From positions 26,054 through 44,009 of the forward strand of contig NWUY0300015152.1 in NCBI GenBank assembly GCA_004151065.3: DNA of 17,956 nt. The letters are read 5' to 3'. Below are positions 1-8,942 of this stretch, piece by piece (position 1 is the first letter of the stretch; the number at the start of each line of letters is the position of its first letter). Position numbers and translations under genes: made by a program. The notes below the pieces were generated by a model. It was not told the origin of the DNA, made no database searches, and saw only the letters and a list, made by a program, of their open reading frames with translations. Origin of the DNA: Larix sibirica (taxonomy: Eukaryota > Streptophyta > Pinopsida > Pinales > Pinaceae).

Positions 1-88
1 GCCTTGTGAGTATGTCCCACACATCATTCTTCATCATGGAGGCATACTCCTCCACCATGGCATCCCTCCAAACATGGTACGCATCCTC
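1..88 (-). pseudogene. Copia (Ty1) retrotransposon: start of reverse transcriptase region, partial
   Basis: Read on the minus strand, bases 88 to 1 give an open stretch of 29 codons containing HVWRDAMVEEYASMMKNDVW. This is the highly conserved opening of the Copia-type reverse transcriptase domain (RVT_2), where an 'AM.EE...M..N.W' pattern precedes the catalytic palm. An in-frame TAA (89-91) lies directly upstream and the frame leaves the window at base 1, so only the first tip of the domain is here. In an intact element this enzyme copies the element RNA in cytoplasmic particles. What lies upstream on this strand is a gag relic of another class rather than Copia integrase, so the fragment sits next to the wrong neighbour. 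Family recognition is firm; the extent outside the window is unknown. Confidence 0.72.
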
Positions 89-229
89 TTATTCTATACC
101 CACTTCGTCCTCATTATTTTTGTATTGTTTCCATGCTAATAACCTCTTCTATTGTTTCCCTCTGTTTTTCTTCTCTTGTCGGTATGAGAGTACTACTTTT
201 CCTATGCATTGAGAATTGTTGCCTTTCAT

Positions 230-710
230 TCACTACTTTTCTTTTGCTTCTGTATGTTTTTCTTCTGCTTTGGAAGCATAATGAAAGGATTCATAAACAA
301 AGTGTATCATTACAACTGCCAGCACCTCTTGAAGTCGGAATTGAAAGCCATTCAAGCATCCTGCTACTGATTGTTCTACAACTACATGCATGGCAACTCT
401 CATTTGCAATTTCATAAATTGTTTAGTACATTCATGAATAGATCTATAGTAACAGCATGAGATCTATAGTAACAACAAATTTCAATCTTCTTGGATCATC
501 TTCAACAATATTTTCCATGTTAAAATAATGCTCAAACTGTTGGATCCAATCTATTAGAGCATCTAATTACAAATCTCCTGAAAATTTAGTCTACCTTCAT
601 CCTTGTTCTGGTGCTCTTTTTGGATATGGCTTCAATAAGCATTTCCATGGGATCAAGCGTTGTTGCTTGGAAAGATCCATTATGTTCTTCTTCCTCTGAT
701 TCATCCAATC
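230..710 (-). pseudogene. Retrotransposon gag relic (Ty3/gypsy-like)
   Basis: Three minus-strand pieces fit a plant gag protein in order. Bases ~710-604 encode an acidic N-terminal part (LDESEEEEHNGS, then MEMLIEAISKKS). Bases ~596-468 encode TKFSGDL, an in-frame stop, then DALIDWIQQFEHYFNMENI and EDDPRRLKFVVT, matching the usual 'F.GD..LDA..W....E.YF' gag core. Bases ~415-233 encode VEQSVAGCLNGFQFRLQEVL and YESFHYASKAEEKH, matching the later gag segment that ends 'A..AE'. The middle of the domain (normally ~50-70 residues with WW) is missing between the last two pieces and the frame changes, so the gene is dead. No CCHC knuckle, protease or RT of the same element follows; the next recognisable coding sequence is Copia-type (1-88). 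Gag forms the shell of retrotransposon particles. Class assignment to gypsy is by pattern. Confidence 0.6.
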
Positions 711-1414
711 TCAAAATGGATTGTGGAGCTTCTATCCTTTTGAAAAGTTCTTAGTCCATGTTCTTTCTTTCACAATATCCACAATTACTCTTCCCAATGG
801 AAAATTCAAAAAAGGAAAAATTACAAACACAGTCAATAACTCTCAGATCTAAGAGTAAGACTACATAAAAAAACACATGGTTCTTCTTTCATTCTCTCTA
901 CATGCTCCACCTAGAGAGGTTTCGGCTCTTCTTTCTTCCTCCCTCCTCCTAGGACTATTTTTATTTTTATAAAATGTCGAACACAAGACCCTAACTGTTA
1001 CAGCTTCATTGAGCACTTAGGTGGGAACGTCCTAACCCACTAGTGCTATCAAGAGCAATTTTGAAAAGAAGCACCATTGTCACCATAGTGTTAAATGTTA
1101 ATTTCCCACTCTTCTAACCAGCTCTCAATGGCCAAGGGGGGTTTCTTCTTAGAGATCATTTTGAGTTAAGGCTTTGAATGAGGCCTAGCTTGAGAGAGAA
1201 ATCTCTAAAAGAAGGTGTCACCCAAATATATTAATAGAATCAAACTTACTAAAGTGATTAAAATCACTTCTCAAAATTTGATGTTTAAATCTTTATCATT
1301 AAAAGCCAAAACTTGAGATTATTTAGTAAGCATTGTCTTTCATTGATCCATAAAAAGAAAGTGAACTGAAGAGCTTTATGCAGAAAGAAAAATAGACATA
1401 TGGCGTGCCAAAAA
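711..1414. other. No gene seen; probable retroelement 5' flank and unassigned A+T-rich DNA
   Basis: Bases 711-840 may continue the gag leader on the minus strand but with stops. Bases 860-1070 are mixed-composition non-coding DNA with a pyrimidine-rich tract around 929-955. From 1070 on the sequence is A+T-rich. The only local structure is a perfect short palindrome, aagtgattaaaatcactt (1254-1271). Short open frames on the minus strand around 1323-1550 look accidental: low-complexity residues and no family resemblance. Confidence 0.5.
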
Positions 1415-2030
1415 TTATTATCACTTGCTTATGTGAGTGATCAATTATAGTTATCCAACCAACCGAATAAACATTTCCATAAATTAATATGAAATTAATT
1501 AGACAATATGAGATAGAGTTGTGAACCACAATTAACCAGGTAACTTTCAAGTCTTCTTGATGTTATGTATTATCCAATGTAATAGTAAATTGCAGAAATT
1601 TCCAGAATTAAAATATGAACCATTTAGTCAATATCCAAGAAGATTTAGCAAATAAAAATACCAATATTTAACTAAGAATGAATTTTTCAAAAAATATTAG
1701 TTGTTGTCCCATTGATTTTGCAGTAACAAAATAGCAAGAACAGGCTGGCACCAAGGTTACACGAACCGTGGGTGCGATCGGAATCAGCTGAAGAATCCGA
1801 TACGGGTGCAGCACTTACCCCAAAATTAGGAATCAGGGATTCGGAACCCTAACCCTAAGTAACCCTAATTATCCAACATAAACAGCGTTCGATTTGTCAA
1901 AATGAGGTGGAAGAATCCAATGAAGAATCCGAGAATCCGATTCGGGTGCAGTTAGGCCTAGGGCTGAATCCGGTAACTATGAGAACAGCCAAATAAAACT
2001 CAGATTCAATTAGGAAAATTAATGCAGAAT
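1415..2030. repeat. Diverged direct repeat, copy 1 (interrupted by an insertion)
   Basis: Bases 1415-1740 plus 1988-2030 match 2031-2363 plus 2364-2412 in the same order. Shared blocks include ttattatcacttg near the start, gagatagagtt, gttatgtattatccaatgta, ccaagaagatttag and, at the end of the first part, gcagtaacaaaatagcaaga (starts 1721 and 2343). The second part shares cagattcaattaggaaaatt (starts 2001 and 2380). The unit is about 375 bp and the copies differ by scattered substitutions and small indels, so the duplication is old. Copy 1 is split by 1743-1987. No coding potential is recognisable in the unit. Confidence 0.85.
1743..1987. mobile_element. Short unclassified insertion with 6-bp target duplication
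   Basis: The direct repeat AGAACA occurs at 1737-1742 and 1982-1987, enclosing a ~239-bp body. The paralogous empty site in copy 2 reads agaaaa followed by the same flank, one base different. The body is visibly richer in G+C than its flanks (roughly half against under a third). It contains a related phrase twice: agaatccgatacgggtgcag (1793-1812) and agaatccgattcgggtgcag (1932-1951). It also holds a telomere-like run (ccctaaccctaagtaaccct, 1847-1866). I see no terminal inverted repeats, poly(A) tail, or box A/B, so I cannot name a class; a processed or retroposed fragment is possible. Confidence 0.6.
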
Positions 2031-2412
2031 TTATTATCACTTGATTATGTGAGTTATCAATTATAGTTATCCATCCAACCAAATGAACATTTCCAGAAAT
2101 TAATATGAAATAACTTAGTCAATATGAGATAGAGTTATGAACCACAATTAACCAAGTAACTTTCAATTCTTCTTGTTGTTATGTATTATCCAATGTAACA
2201 GTGACTTGCATAAATTTCCAGAATTAAAATATGAACCACTTAGTCAAGACTCAATATCCAAGAAGATTTAGCCAATAAAAATACCAATAGTTAACTAAGC
2301 ATGAATTTTCCAAAAAATATTAGTTGTTGTCCCATTGATTTTGCAGTAACAAAATAGCAAGAAAACCCAAATAAAATTCAGATTCAATTAGGAAAATTAG
2401 TGTTGAATTTTT
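2031..2412. repeat. Diverged direct repeat, copy 2 (uninterrupted)
   Basis: This is the second copy of the ~375-bp unit and follows copy 1 directly. It carries a 9-bp insertion relative to copy 1 (gactcaata, near 2249) and no large insertion: the two parts separated in copy 1 are joined here at 2360-2370 (agaaaacccaa). It therefore records the state before the insertion. The TTCcaGAA motif occurs at 2091-2098 and 2216-2223. Confidence 0.85.
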
Positions 2413-2854
2413 AGATACAAGAAATCTGAATTTTAGAGTGCTAGATTGGCCTTTAAAAAATTCCAGAAATAAAAATAGTTGTTGCAGTATTTTCCAGAAA
2501 TTTAAATCTGCAATTTCCAGCCAGTGTAAACTACTAGAAGCAATAAGAAATCTATAATATCTAATGCCCAGAATTTTCATTAGTTAGATCTAGCATGAAA
2601 CCTTTGGAAAGATGTGAAAAAATATAGTGTTTTAGGGTTGTTTTTTCAGTAAAGTAGATGCATAAAATTAAAACTAACTAACATAAAATTAAATGAAGCA
2701 AATCTAACCCTAGGAAATTACTCAAACTAATATTGGTGAATGTTAATATAAAGCTAATTACTTAAGAAAAATCACTGAAACTAATATAGAAAATAAAGCA
2801 AATACTTTTGGGAATTTTTTAAAATTAGATATACTCTAAAATGCAAAGAAAATT
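2413..2854. other. No gene seen; A+T-rich DNA
   Basis: Short frames only, with no family resemblance. The TTCcaGAA motif recurs at 2461-2468 and 2492-2499. The rest is A+T-rich DNA without a recognisable element. Confidence 0.5.
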
Positions 2855-2933
2855 GGATGTTTGATAGTTTTTTTGTTGATGATTGATAGTTTTTTTGGAT
2901 GTTTGATAGTTTTTTTGGTTGATGTTTGATAGT
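2855..2933. repeat. Minisatellite, ~20-bp unit, about four copies
   Basis: The unit is close to gatgtttgatagtttttttg, repeated head to tail with small length changes: one spacer reads ttgatgattgatag and one reads ttgatgtttgatag. The T run is seven long in each of the three full copies, and the last copy is cut off at tgatagtgcc. This is typical of replication slippage. No function is implied. Confidence 0.8.
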
Positions 2934-3973
2934 GCCTTCAAACTCTTGGGCTATGGGGTCTTGGGATCAATCCTTGTAGTGGCCTTGTGTGCAAGTGCTT
3001 GGTTGGAATCTCTGCAAGAAACAAGACAAATTCCAATCCAAACTATTGAAACTCCATGCTAATCTTCACCAAGGAAGGGTGGCTTCTATGGCACACACCT
3101 CCAACCTATGTCCTAGATTGTACCCTAGCTTATGCAACTTGAATTGCAGCCCCTCCTAAGATAACCAAACCACAAGACAAGCAACAAACTAAACCACAAA
3201 ACAACTGAGTTATTCCACTTGAGCAGATTTACCCTTTAAGTGAACTAGAAGCATGAACTTTACGATGATAACATAGGATGTTACCTCAATAAGATCTCAT
3301 CAAGTTGTGTCAACCATGGAAGAAGAAACCCCAATAGACAAGAACCTTTGGATGCAAATGATAGTATTTCTCTCTAATTCTCAACAACAGCTGAGAATGA
3401 GAAGCGAGCTCTCTTATATAGGAGAAAAGCTCAACTTCCTCTACAATAAAATAATAATAGAAGTGTTAAACCCTAGATCTACCCTAGGGACTCTCCAAGA
3501 TAGAGTCAAAATACATAAAATAATGTTCAATCCTCAACAAACTCTCAAAAAAAGAGGGTGCCCCCATCAAATCATGGTCAATAGGTGATAAGTGGTATAA
3601 AAGATGGCCCGAGAAGGAGGGCGCTCCATCAAAAATGGTCCAAAAATTACCTAGCATAACAAAGGAGGCCCAAATAGTGAGAGCGCTCTCACATGCGTGA
3701 GTCCAAATAGCCTCAAAGTGGGACAATATCATCAAAACATGGTCCAAACCTCCTCCCTAGGTAAGCACTAGCCTCAAACATGGTGCGTGGTGGTTGGATG
3801 GGCCAAGGTCAAACCCTTGGACGCCCTCCTAAAATTCCTCAAACGATCTATCTCTAGCCACACGTGTGAGTACAATGTTCCATCTCAAGCTCCAATAGTC
3901 CTTTCCAATGGTCCAAGCATCATCTCCAATCGTCAAAACATGAAGAGCTATGTCCAAATGTGTGGGAGGAGGG
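2934..3973. other. Non-coding repeat-like DNA, no gene supported
   Basis: Composition changes from A+T-rich to mixed at about 2934. Codon-length open stretches at 3307-3588 and 3787-4029 (plus) and 3484-3747 (minus) overlap each other and show no family pattern, so I do not call genes. ttatata at 3414-3420, followed by ggagaaaagc, could be a TATA box of an LTR or promoter reading rightwards. Without a matching second LTR in the window this cannot be tested here. A 10-bp palindrome, cacacgtgtg, lies at 3859-3868 (G-box core). Confidence 0.4.
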
Positions 3974-4860
3974 GTCTAGGAGTCTCCCTCAACCTCCCAC
4001 ATGCCAAACAAAGGTCTCCAAGGAACTAGGATGTGCAGCGTCCCCTCAAGTGTGCTAGGAAACATGACATATGATCACCATCAAGTGTAACGTTCCAAGT
4101 GTGGGTGCCTTCCAACATACCAATCAAGTCATAGCATGTGTGTAAATAAAATCTCTCTAGTGTAATAAAGTTAACCGTCATCAAAACTAAGGCAAATGTT
4201 CATCTAATATGACAATAATACACAAGATACATATTACAAATACACCTTTTCTAATAACTCAATGATTTATAATAATTTTACCCATCTAGTCTAACATTAG
4301 TGTAACCCTTAGAACACTTTTACATTTGAGAGTCTTAAAACAACCTGCATAGCTTAGCTACTTAAGTCAAGTGAGGGTACATGAGGTGAAGTAAGTACAT
4401 ATGGAAGAAATGGGGTCCTTGTGAAATAACCGTCATATTAACGTAAGTGTGTTGGTCTATCCTTAACTTTCAAGAGTTAGAATTTTTTAGATGTTTCTTC
4501 CAAATGTGTGCCTGGGAAGTGTTATCATGGGTCATCCATCCTCGTGCCTTCATATTGCGATCCCTTTATTTTCTTTTTCCTTTGATATTTCATTCATTTA
4601 TATTTCACTTAACCCTTTCATTGGCTAAGTCCCTTTTTCTTTAGATGTGGCTTTGATAACCTGGGACAAGGGAACCTAGCTTTTGCGATGGGGAGTATCT
4701 GGCATGATCTTTTCCATTTGCATTTTTACATTTAATTTATCAACAAATCCTTTTTGGAGAGTGCAAGACTCTTTTAGCTTTATTTGAATTTTGATGCATT
4801 CATACATTGGAATAGTAATGAGACCATATGTTATTACTAATGACAGATCATTCACAAAGG
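3974..4860. repeat. Long direct duplication, copy 1
   Basis: This stretch matches 4862-5740 with offset 888, falling to 880 near the end after indels. By eye the first ~715 bases have a single difference (4038 g against 4926 a). From about 4690 to the end there are about a dozen substitutions plus an 8-bp length difference. The copy ends directly at the N at 4861. Content is non-coding; the 65-codon open frame at 4447-4644 recurs identically at 5335-5532 only because of the duplication and resembles nothing known. Confidence 0.92.
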
Positions 4861-4861
4861 N
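4861..4861. other. Single N at duplication junction (likely assembly join)
   Basis: One undetermined base lies exactly between the two copies of an ~880-bp duplication. The left sequence stops with the last base of copy 1, and the right sequence starts at the point equivalent to 3974. This is the pattern left when two overlapping contig ends are placed side by side with a token gap instead of being merged. A true tandem duplication with one ambiguous base is the alternative. Confidence 0.75.
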
Positions 4862-5740
4862 GTCTAGGAGTCTCCCTCAACCTCCCACATGCCAAACAAA
4901 GGTCTCCAAGGAACTAGGATGTGCAACGTCCCCTCAAGTGTGCTAGGAAACATGACATATGATCACCATCAAGTGTAACGTTCCAAGTGTGGGTGCCTTC
5001 CAACATACCAATCAAGTCATAGCATGTGTGTAAATAAAATCTCTCTAGTGTAATAAAGTTAACCGTCATCAAAACTAAGGCAAATGTTCATCTAATATGA
5101 CAATAATACACAAGATACATATTACAAATACACCTTTTCTAATAACTCAATGATTTATAATAATTTTACCCATCTAGTCTAACATTAGTGTAACCCTTAG
5201 AACACTTTTACATTTGAGAGTCTTAAAACAACCTGCATAGCTTAGCTACTTAAGTCAAGTGAGGGTACATGAGGTGAAGTAAGTACATATGGAAGAAATG
5301 GGGTCCTTGTGAAATAACCGTCATATTAACGTAAGTGTGTTGGTCTATCCTTAACTTTCAAGAGTTAGAATTTTTTAGATGTTTCTTCCAAATGTGTGCC
5401 TGGGAAGTGTTATCATGGGTCATCCATCCTCGTGCCTTCATATTGCGATCCCTTTATTTTCTTTTTCCTTTGATATTTCATTCATTTATATTTCACTTAA
5501 CCCTTTCATTGGCTAAGTCCCTTTTTCTTTAGATGTGGCTTTGATAACCTGGGACAAGGGAACCTAGCTTTTGCGATGGGGAGTATCTGCCATGATCTTT
5601 TCCATTTGCATTTTTGCATTTAATTCATCAACAAATCCCTTTTGAGAGTACAAGATTCTTTTAGCTTTATTTGAAGGATTCATACATTGGAATAGTTATG
5701 AGACCATATGTTACTGCTAATGACAAATCACTCACAAAGG
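4862..5740. repeat. Long direct duplication, copy 2
   Basis: This is the counterpart of 3974-4860. It runs on without a break into new sequence after ctcacaaagg (5731-5740), with aggggggtgatgaagg following. Its last ~170 bases differ from copy 1 far more than the first ~715 do. No gene is seen in it. Confidence 0.92.
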
Positions 5741-6478
5741 GGGGTGATGAAGGGGATGGGTGAATTGGTTAGCGAGATGAAAAATGGCTAAGTAAAAAGT
5801 TATGAAATGGATGAAAATCACTTGACTTAGTTCACAAATGTACAAATCAACCTTCGTCCTAACACACTTATTAAGCTAAAAGAATAACACTATGGTTAGA
5901 CTAAGAGACGAGCACCAGTTTAAGTATATGAATCATTATAGAAGCATATATGTAACATCTCATGCTAACATACCGTCATATCAGAAAACATGCTAAGAGT
6001 AAATGAAGATTAGAAAATATCACATCACTAGAGGATCAAACACTGTCTCTAACTAGGCACATGGACCATCTAACAAAGCTGAAGGACCTCTGACCAATAA
6101 TCTATGGTGAAGCCACAGATCTCATCTCAAGAATCTCTTATCAAAATCACCCCTGCTGAAAAAGGGGGTAACACTAACTAATTCCATAAAATTCTCAACA
6201 ACAAAAGACTAAATTGATCACTACTGAACTCACGGAAAAATAAAACTGCAAGGGCATGGCTGTCTAAAAAATATAAATCCTAGCCACATTAGCTCCAGCA
6301 TGGATTCCATAAAGCCAAAACAATGACTCCACTCCATCTAGAGACCAAACACAGCCAGGTGACCATAAAATTCTGCCCTCCATCACAACCCGATACACGA
6401 ACATGTGAAACAAGAAGTAAGCTGATTGCAAAGCCAAAAGGAGGATAGGAGAAAACATTCATTCTTTGGCGTATCCGA
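5741..6478. other. No gene supported
   Basis: The stretch is mixed to A+T-rich. A 64-codon minus-strand frame at 6264-6458 has a hydrophobic start but no family pattern, and its neighbouring frames are equally open, so I leave it out. The purine tract aaggggggtgatgaagg at 5737-5753 resembles a polypurine tract. No LTR edge is visible to support that reading. Confidence 0.4.
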
Positions 6479-6618
6479 CATGGAAAAGGGTTGCTACATA
6501 GTGCACTGCCAGACAGGATATTTTTTATGTTTTAGGCGGCGAGGTGAAGAACATGGATAAGGGCTACTATATAGTGCACTGCCAGACGGGATATTTTTAA
6601 TATTTTTGGCAGCACAAG
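6479..6618. repeat. 73-bp tandem duplication, two diverged copies
   Basis: Copy 1 (6479-6551) and copy 2 (6552-about 6618) share catgga.aaggg, gctac/ctac, atagtgcactgccagac, gggatattttt and ggc at offset 73. A third partial piece (gggatatttttt) follows at about 6619. Copy 2 contains ctatatag where copy 1 has ctacatag. No open frame runs through both copies. Confidence 0.8.
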
Positions 6619-6989
6619 GGATATTTTTTATTGGCCACTCAAAGGACGAGAGGCAAAGGCCAAGTAAGCATATCCAAACGTCAACTAATGGACTTTCGTA
6701 CTAAAATATCAAAACAGAGACTTGCACATATTGTATCAGTGGGCACTGAGCATCTCTGATAAAATTGAAAGATAAAGCATTGAGAGCACAGAGCCCCCTG
6801 AGAACTTAAATGTGGGTTAGTTGCAGCAATGCTTCGTTTAAATCAAACAAATTCTCGGTAATTAATTATCTTCACTGGGCGGCGCTATAGAAGTAATCTC
6901 ATGAAAGCTTTTAGCTCTTGTTCTAAGATCTAATCCTTTCATAATTTTATTGATGAAATGAAGCAAAGTTTGTAAGAAAAATACCTGAG

Positions 6990-7227
6990 AAAGAGAGCTC
7001 GTAAAGCAATGTTTTGGTAGCCAATGCCCAACAACTATAGTCGACACAGCCCCCATGCCTGTGCCTACCACTGCCAACAATTCTCTCTCGCAAGAGGATG
7101 GTAACTGATAGAAGAGCCGTGCTGCTTTGCTTTGAGGCTGTGAATGGTCAAGTAGTTTTCGGATATTCTCGACTCCAAGTTTGAACTCTTTAATTTTGAA
7201 ATATTGTATAGTATGATTTGTAATCAA
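6990..7227 (-). pseudogene. Possible exon or gene relic, product not recognised
   Basis: The minus-strand frame is open from 7227 to 6862 but has no ATG near its start: it begins at TTG and the first in-frame Met is internal. The composition of residues about 20-80 looks protein-like: GVENIRKLL, ARLFYQLPSSCERELLAVVG, a Gly-rich GTGMG, and GHWLPKHCFTSSLSQ. Directly after the last of these lies cag|gtattt, a good plant splice donor near 6984-6990, so the remaining frame to 6862 would be intron. Upstream on the same strand are gaccaatgag (about 7251-7260, CCAAT-like) and tataaatatc (7311-7320, TATA-like). I do not recognise the product. It may be an internal exon, a gene fragment or chance; confidence is low. 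Confidence 0.25.
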
Positions 7228-7239
7228 AATTGATTGCCA

Positions 7240-7788
7240 GATAATTTAATCTCATTGGTCAAAATGTTACTCTGTCACGAAGGCTGAGATGATTAATGTT
7301 TATATGTGTAGATATTTATATTGGTATCGAAAAATAGGTGTAGATACTTATCTTAGTATTGGAAAAATAGGTCGAGATAGGGAGATGTTCTCACATGGTA
7401 ATGAGATGGTCTCTATAGGCACTTGATCTTCTTCTTTTTAAAATTATTTATAGGCACTCGGTCTTCTGATTTTTAACATTAGTTGTTTTTTTATTGTATA
7501 ATAAAGTAGATATTTTTATTTTATGTTTATTAAAAAAATAAAATATGTAAAATAAATTTTTTTTTGGAATTATACAAAATTTCTTATGTTTTGGGTAAAA
7601 GTTTATATTTCTTATATTTTGTGTAAAAGTTTATAAAAAATTATGAAAAGTAGTCAAAATAATTAGAAACAAATTTAAGTATTGTTCTTAAATTTGTTTT
7701 TTAAATATTATGGTTGATATTTTTTTTACATTGGATGTTAATATCATTTTTTTTTCAACATGTAGACCAAAAAAACAACAACAATAAC
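7240..7788. other. A+T-rich spacer with a short tandem repeat
   Basis: Two copies of a phrase near tgtagatatttatattggtat followed by cgaaaaatagg lie at about 7306-7371, and tataggcact...tcttct recurs at about 7415 and 7451. From 7430 to 7780 the DNA is very A+T-rich with T and A runs. No gene is seen. Confidence 0.55.
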
Positions 7789-8099
7789 ATTTTTTTTGCT
7801 ATTCATATTTAATCAAAGACAAATAGAGTCAAAACATATAGTCCATCACCAAGTCAGAGATATCAATTGGTGTTGATACTGTAACCAACAAAAATGCTAT
7901 AGGCTTACATGTCATGCTTACACAAAATTTCAAAAACAACAAAAGGAAAATTTCTTGTACTGAGGGCCTTCCACACCTGTAGACTAGTCATCCATCCAAG
8001 CAACAAGCAAAATTATGACCAGCTAATCAAAACAACCCTGAAAATCTCTTATACAAAGAAGCTTACAGATCCATCAAAGATCTATGAACCCTCCACAAA
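7789..8099 (-). other. LINE 3' non-coding tail
   Basis: After the RNase H stop the minus strand has about 300 bases without coding features, then an A8 run (seen as T8 on the plus strand at 7791-7798) and, about 45 bases further, an A9 run (7747-7755). Either run could be the remnant poly(A) tail. Confidence 0.4.
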
Positions 8100-8315
8100 T
8101 TATCCAAAGAACGGTGTTCCTTTAGGGCAATCGATTGCTCTCTTGGATAGAGCATCAGCATTTGTATTATATTCCCTATGAATATGCTCAGTATGGAAGA
8201 CAACAAATAAGGACAATAGCCTTTTAATTATGAAGCACCAGTGATCTAATGCTAAAACCTGCAACTTATAGAGACCATTTTCCCAGTTAACTATAGCTTG
8301 AGAATCACCATACAC
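8100..8315 (-). pseudogene. LINE RNase H domain (C-terminal part)
   Basis: The 72-codon minus frame contains GDSQAIVNW and, near its end, HIHREYNTNADALSKRA. These are the third-Asp strand and the last-Asp helix of the plant-type RNase H fold (RVT_3), with both aspartates kept. The first half of the domain (the 'D G' and 'E' motifs) should lie at about 8330-8560 but is scrambled by stops. The domain degrades the RNA strand of RNA/DNA hybrids, and its place after zf-RVT fits RNase H-bearing plant LINEs. The frame continues only ~10 residues past the last motif, consistent with the natural end of ORF2. Confidence 0.82.
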
Positions 8316-8814
8316 CTGAAGAGATATGGTACCATTAACTATGGAAAACTACAACAGACTCCAAAGGGCCAAAAGTTTTGATTTAGTATTAGTTGCTCTG
8401 CCACAACCTATCCATAACTTGAAAAAATGTTCTTCATTGATCCTTAAAATCATTTCACTACCACCATATTCTTCTTGAATGACACCATAAAAAAAACCTA
8501 CTACCTTACCCTTCATGTCTTTGGGTCATGTAACATGTCTGCTTCTTAGGTAATTGATCAGAAAAGTAATCCTTATAGTGTCTCAAACACTTTATACAAC
8601 ATAAATAAGCATGAGGACAAAAATATTCAAAGATTGCTCTATCCTCATATTCGAGATATACTAGCATACAAAAATAGGCAGAAATTTATGGGATTTTACC
8701 TTCTGCATCAAATTTATAAAAATTTCTTCTAAAAACATAGTGCCCCGGTTCGCATACAATTGGAGAATTTTTTAAATTTCATGCTAAACCAAGTTGATGA
8801 AGGCTAAAAAAATG

Positions 8815-8942
8815 AAGAGATGATCAACAGATTCACTATCACTTTTACAAAGAGTACATATATTAGGACCATACCAACCTCCCTCTTTTCATAAAATTGT
8901 CCCACGTAAGAATGTATTTTTCAATGTGGAGCCAAAAAAATA
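8815..8942 (-). pseudogene. LINE zf-RVT (zinc-binding region after the reverse transcriptase)
   Basis: The minus strand reads W-LHIEKYILTWDNFMKRGG, then GPNICTLCKSDSESVDHLF. This is the zf-RVT pattern, 'R..T.DNL..RG' followed by C-x2-C-x8-H-x4-C. The first Cys pair and the His are present; the final Cys is replaced. The preceding bases also fit: WNVPLNIKLFFW, the usual 'P.K...F.W' strand. It lies between the RT thumb and the RNase H, as in plant LINEs, and probably helps hold nucleic acid during reverse transcription. Confidence 0.8.

Noticed and set aside
1044-1056. tgctatcaagagc resembles the initiator-Met tRNA primer-binding site of plant LTR elements
   Set aside because: It needs one mismatch and one inserted base, points rightwards while the nearby gag reads leftwards, and no LTR end can be defined beside it.
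1846-1872. Telomere-like ccctaaccctaagtaaccctaa
   Set aside because: Only about three degenerate units, inside a short insertion; too little for an interstitial telomere array.
2855-2933. CRISPR-like array
   Set aside because: Units are contiguous without unique spacers and the genome is plant-like; this is a minisatellite.
3859-3868. G-box palindromes at 3859-3868 and 17049-17056 as regulatory sites
   Set aside because: No gene start lies within a reasonable distance of either; such palindromes occur by chance.
4447-5532. Two identical 65-codon plus-strand frames at 4447-4644 and 5335-5532
   Set aside because: Identity comes from the DNA duplication, which extends far beyond them. The peptide is hydrophobic low-complexity with no resemblance and no coding signals around it.
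5737-5753. Purine run like a polypurine tract before a 3' LTR
   Set aside because: No LTR start, no matching LTR elsewhere and no pol domain on that strand. It also lies at the edge of a suspected assembly duplication.
6264-6458. 64-codon minus-strand frame with a hydrophobic start
   Set aside because: Neighbouring frames are equally open, no promoter or family motif, and the hydrophobic residues follow base composition.
7909-8181. 90-codon plus-strand frame opposite the LINE tail
   Set aside because: It is the shadow of the RNase H frame and 3' tail on the minus strand.
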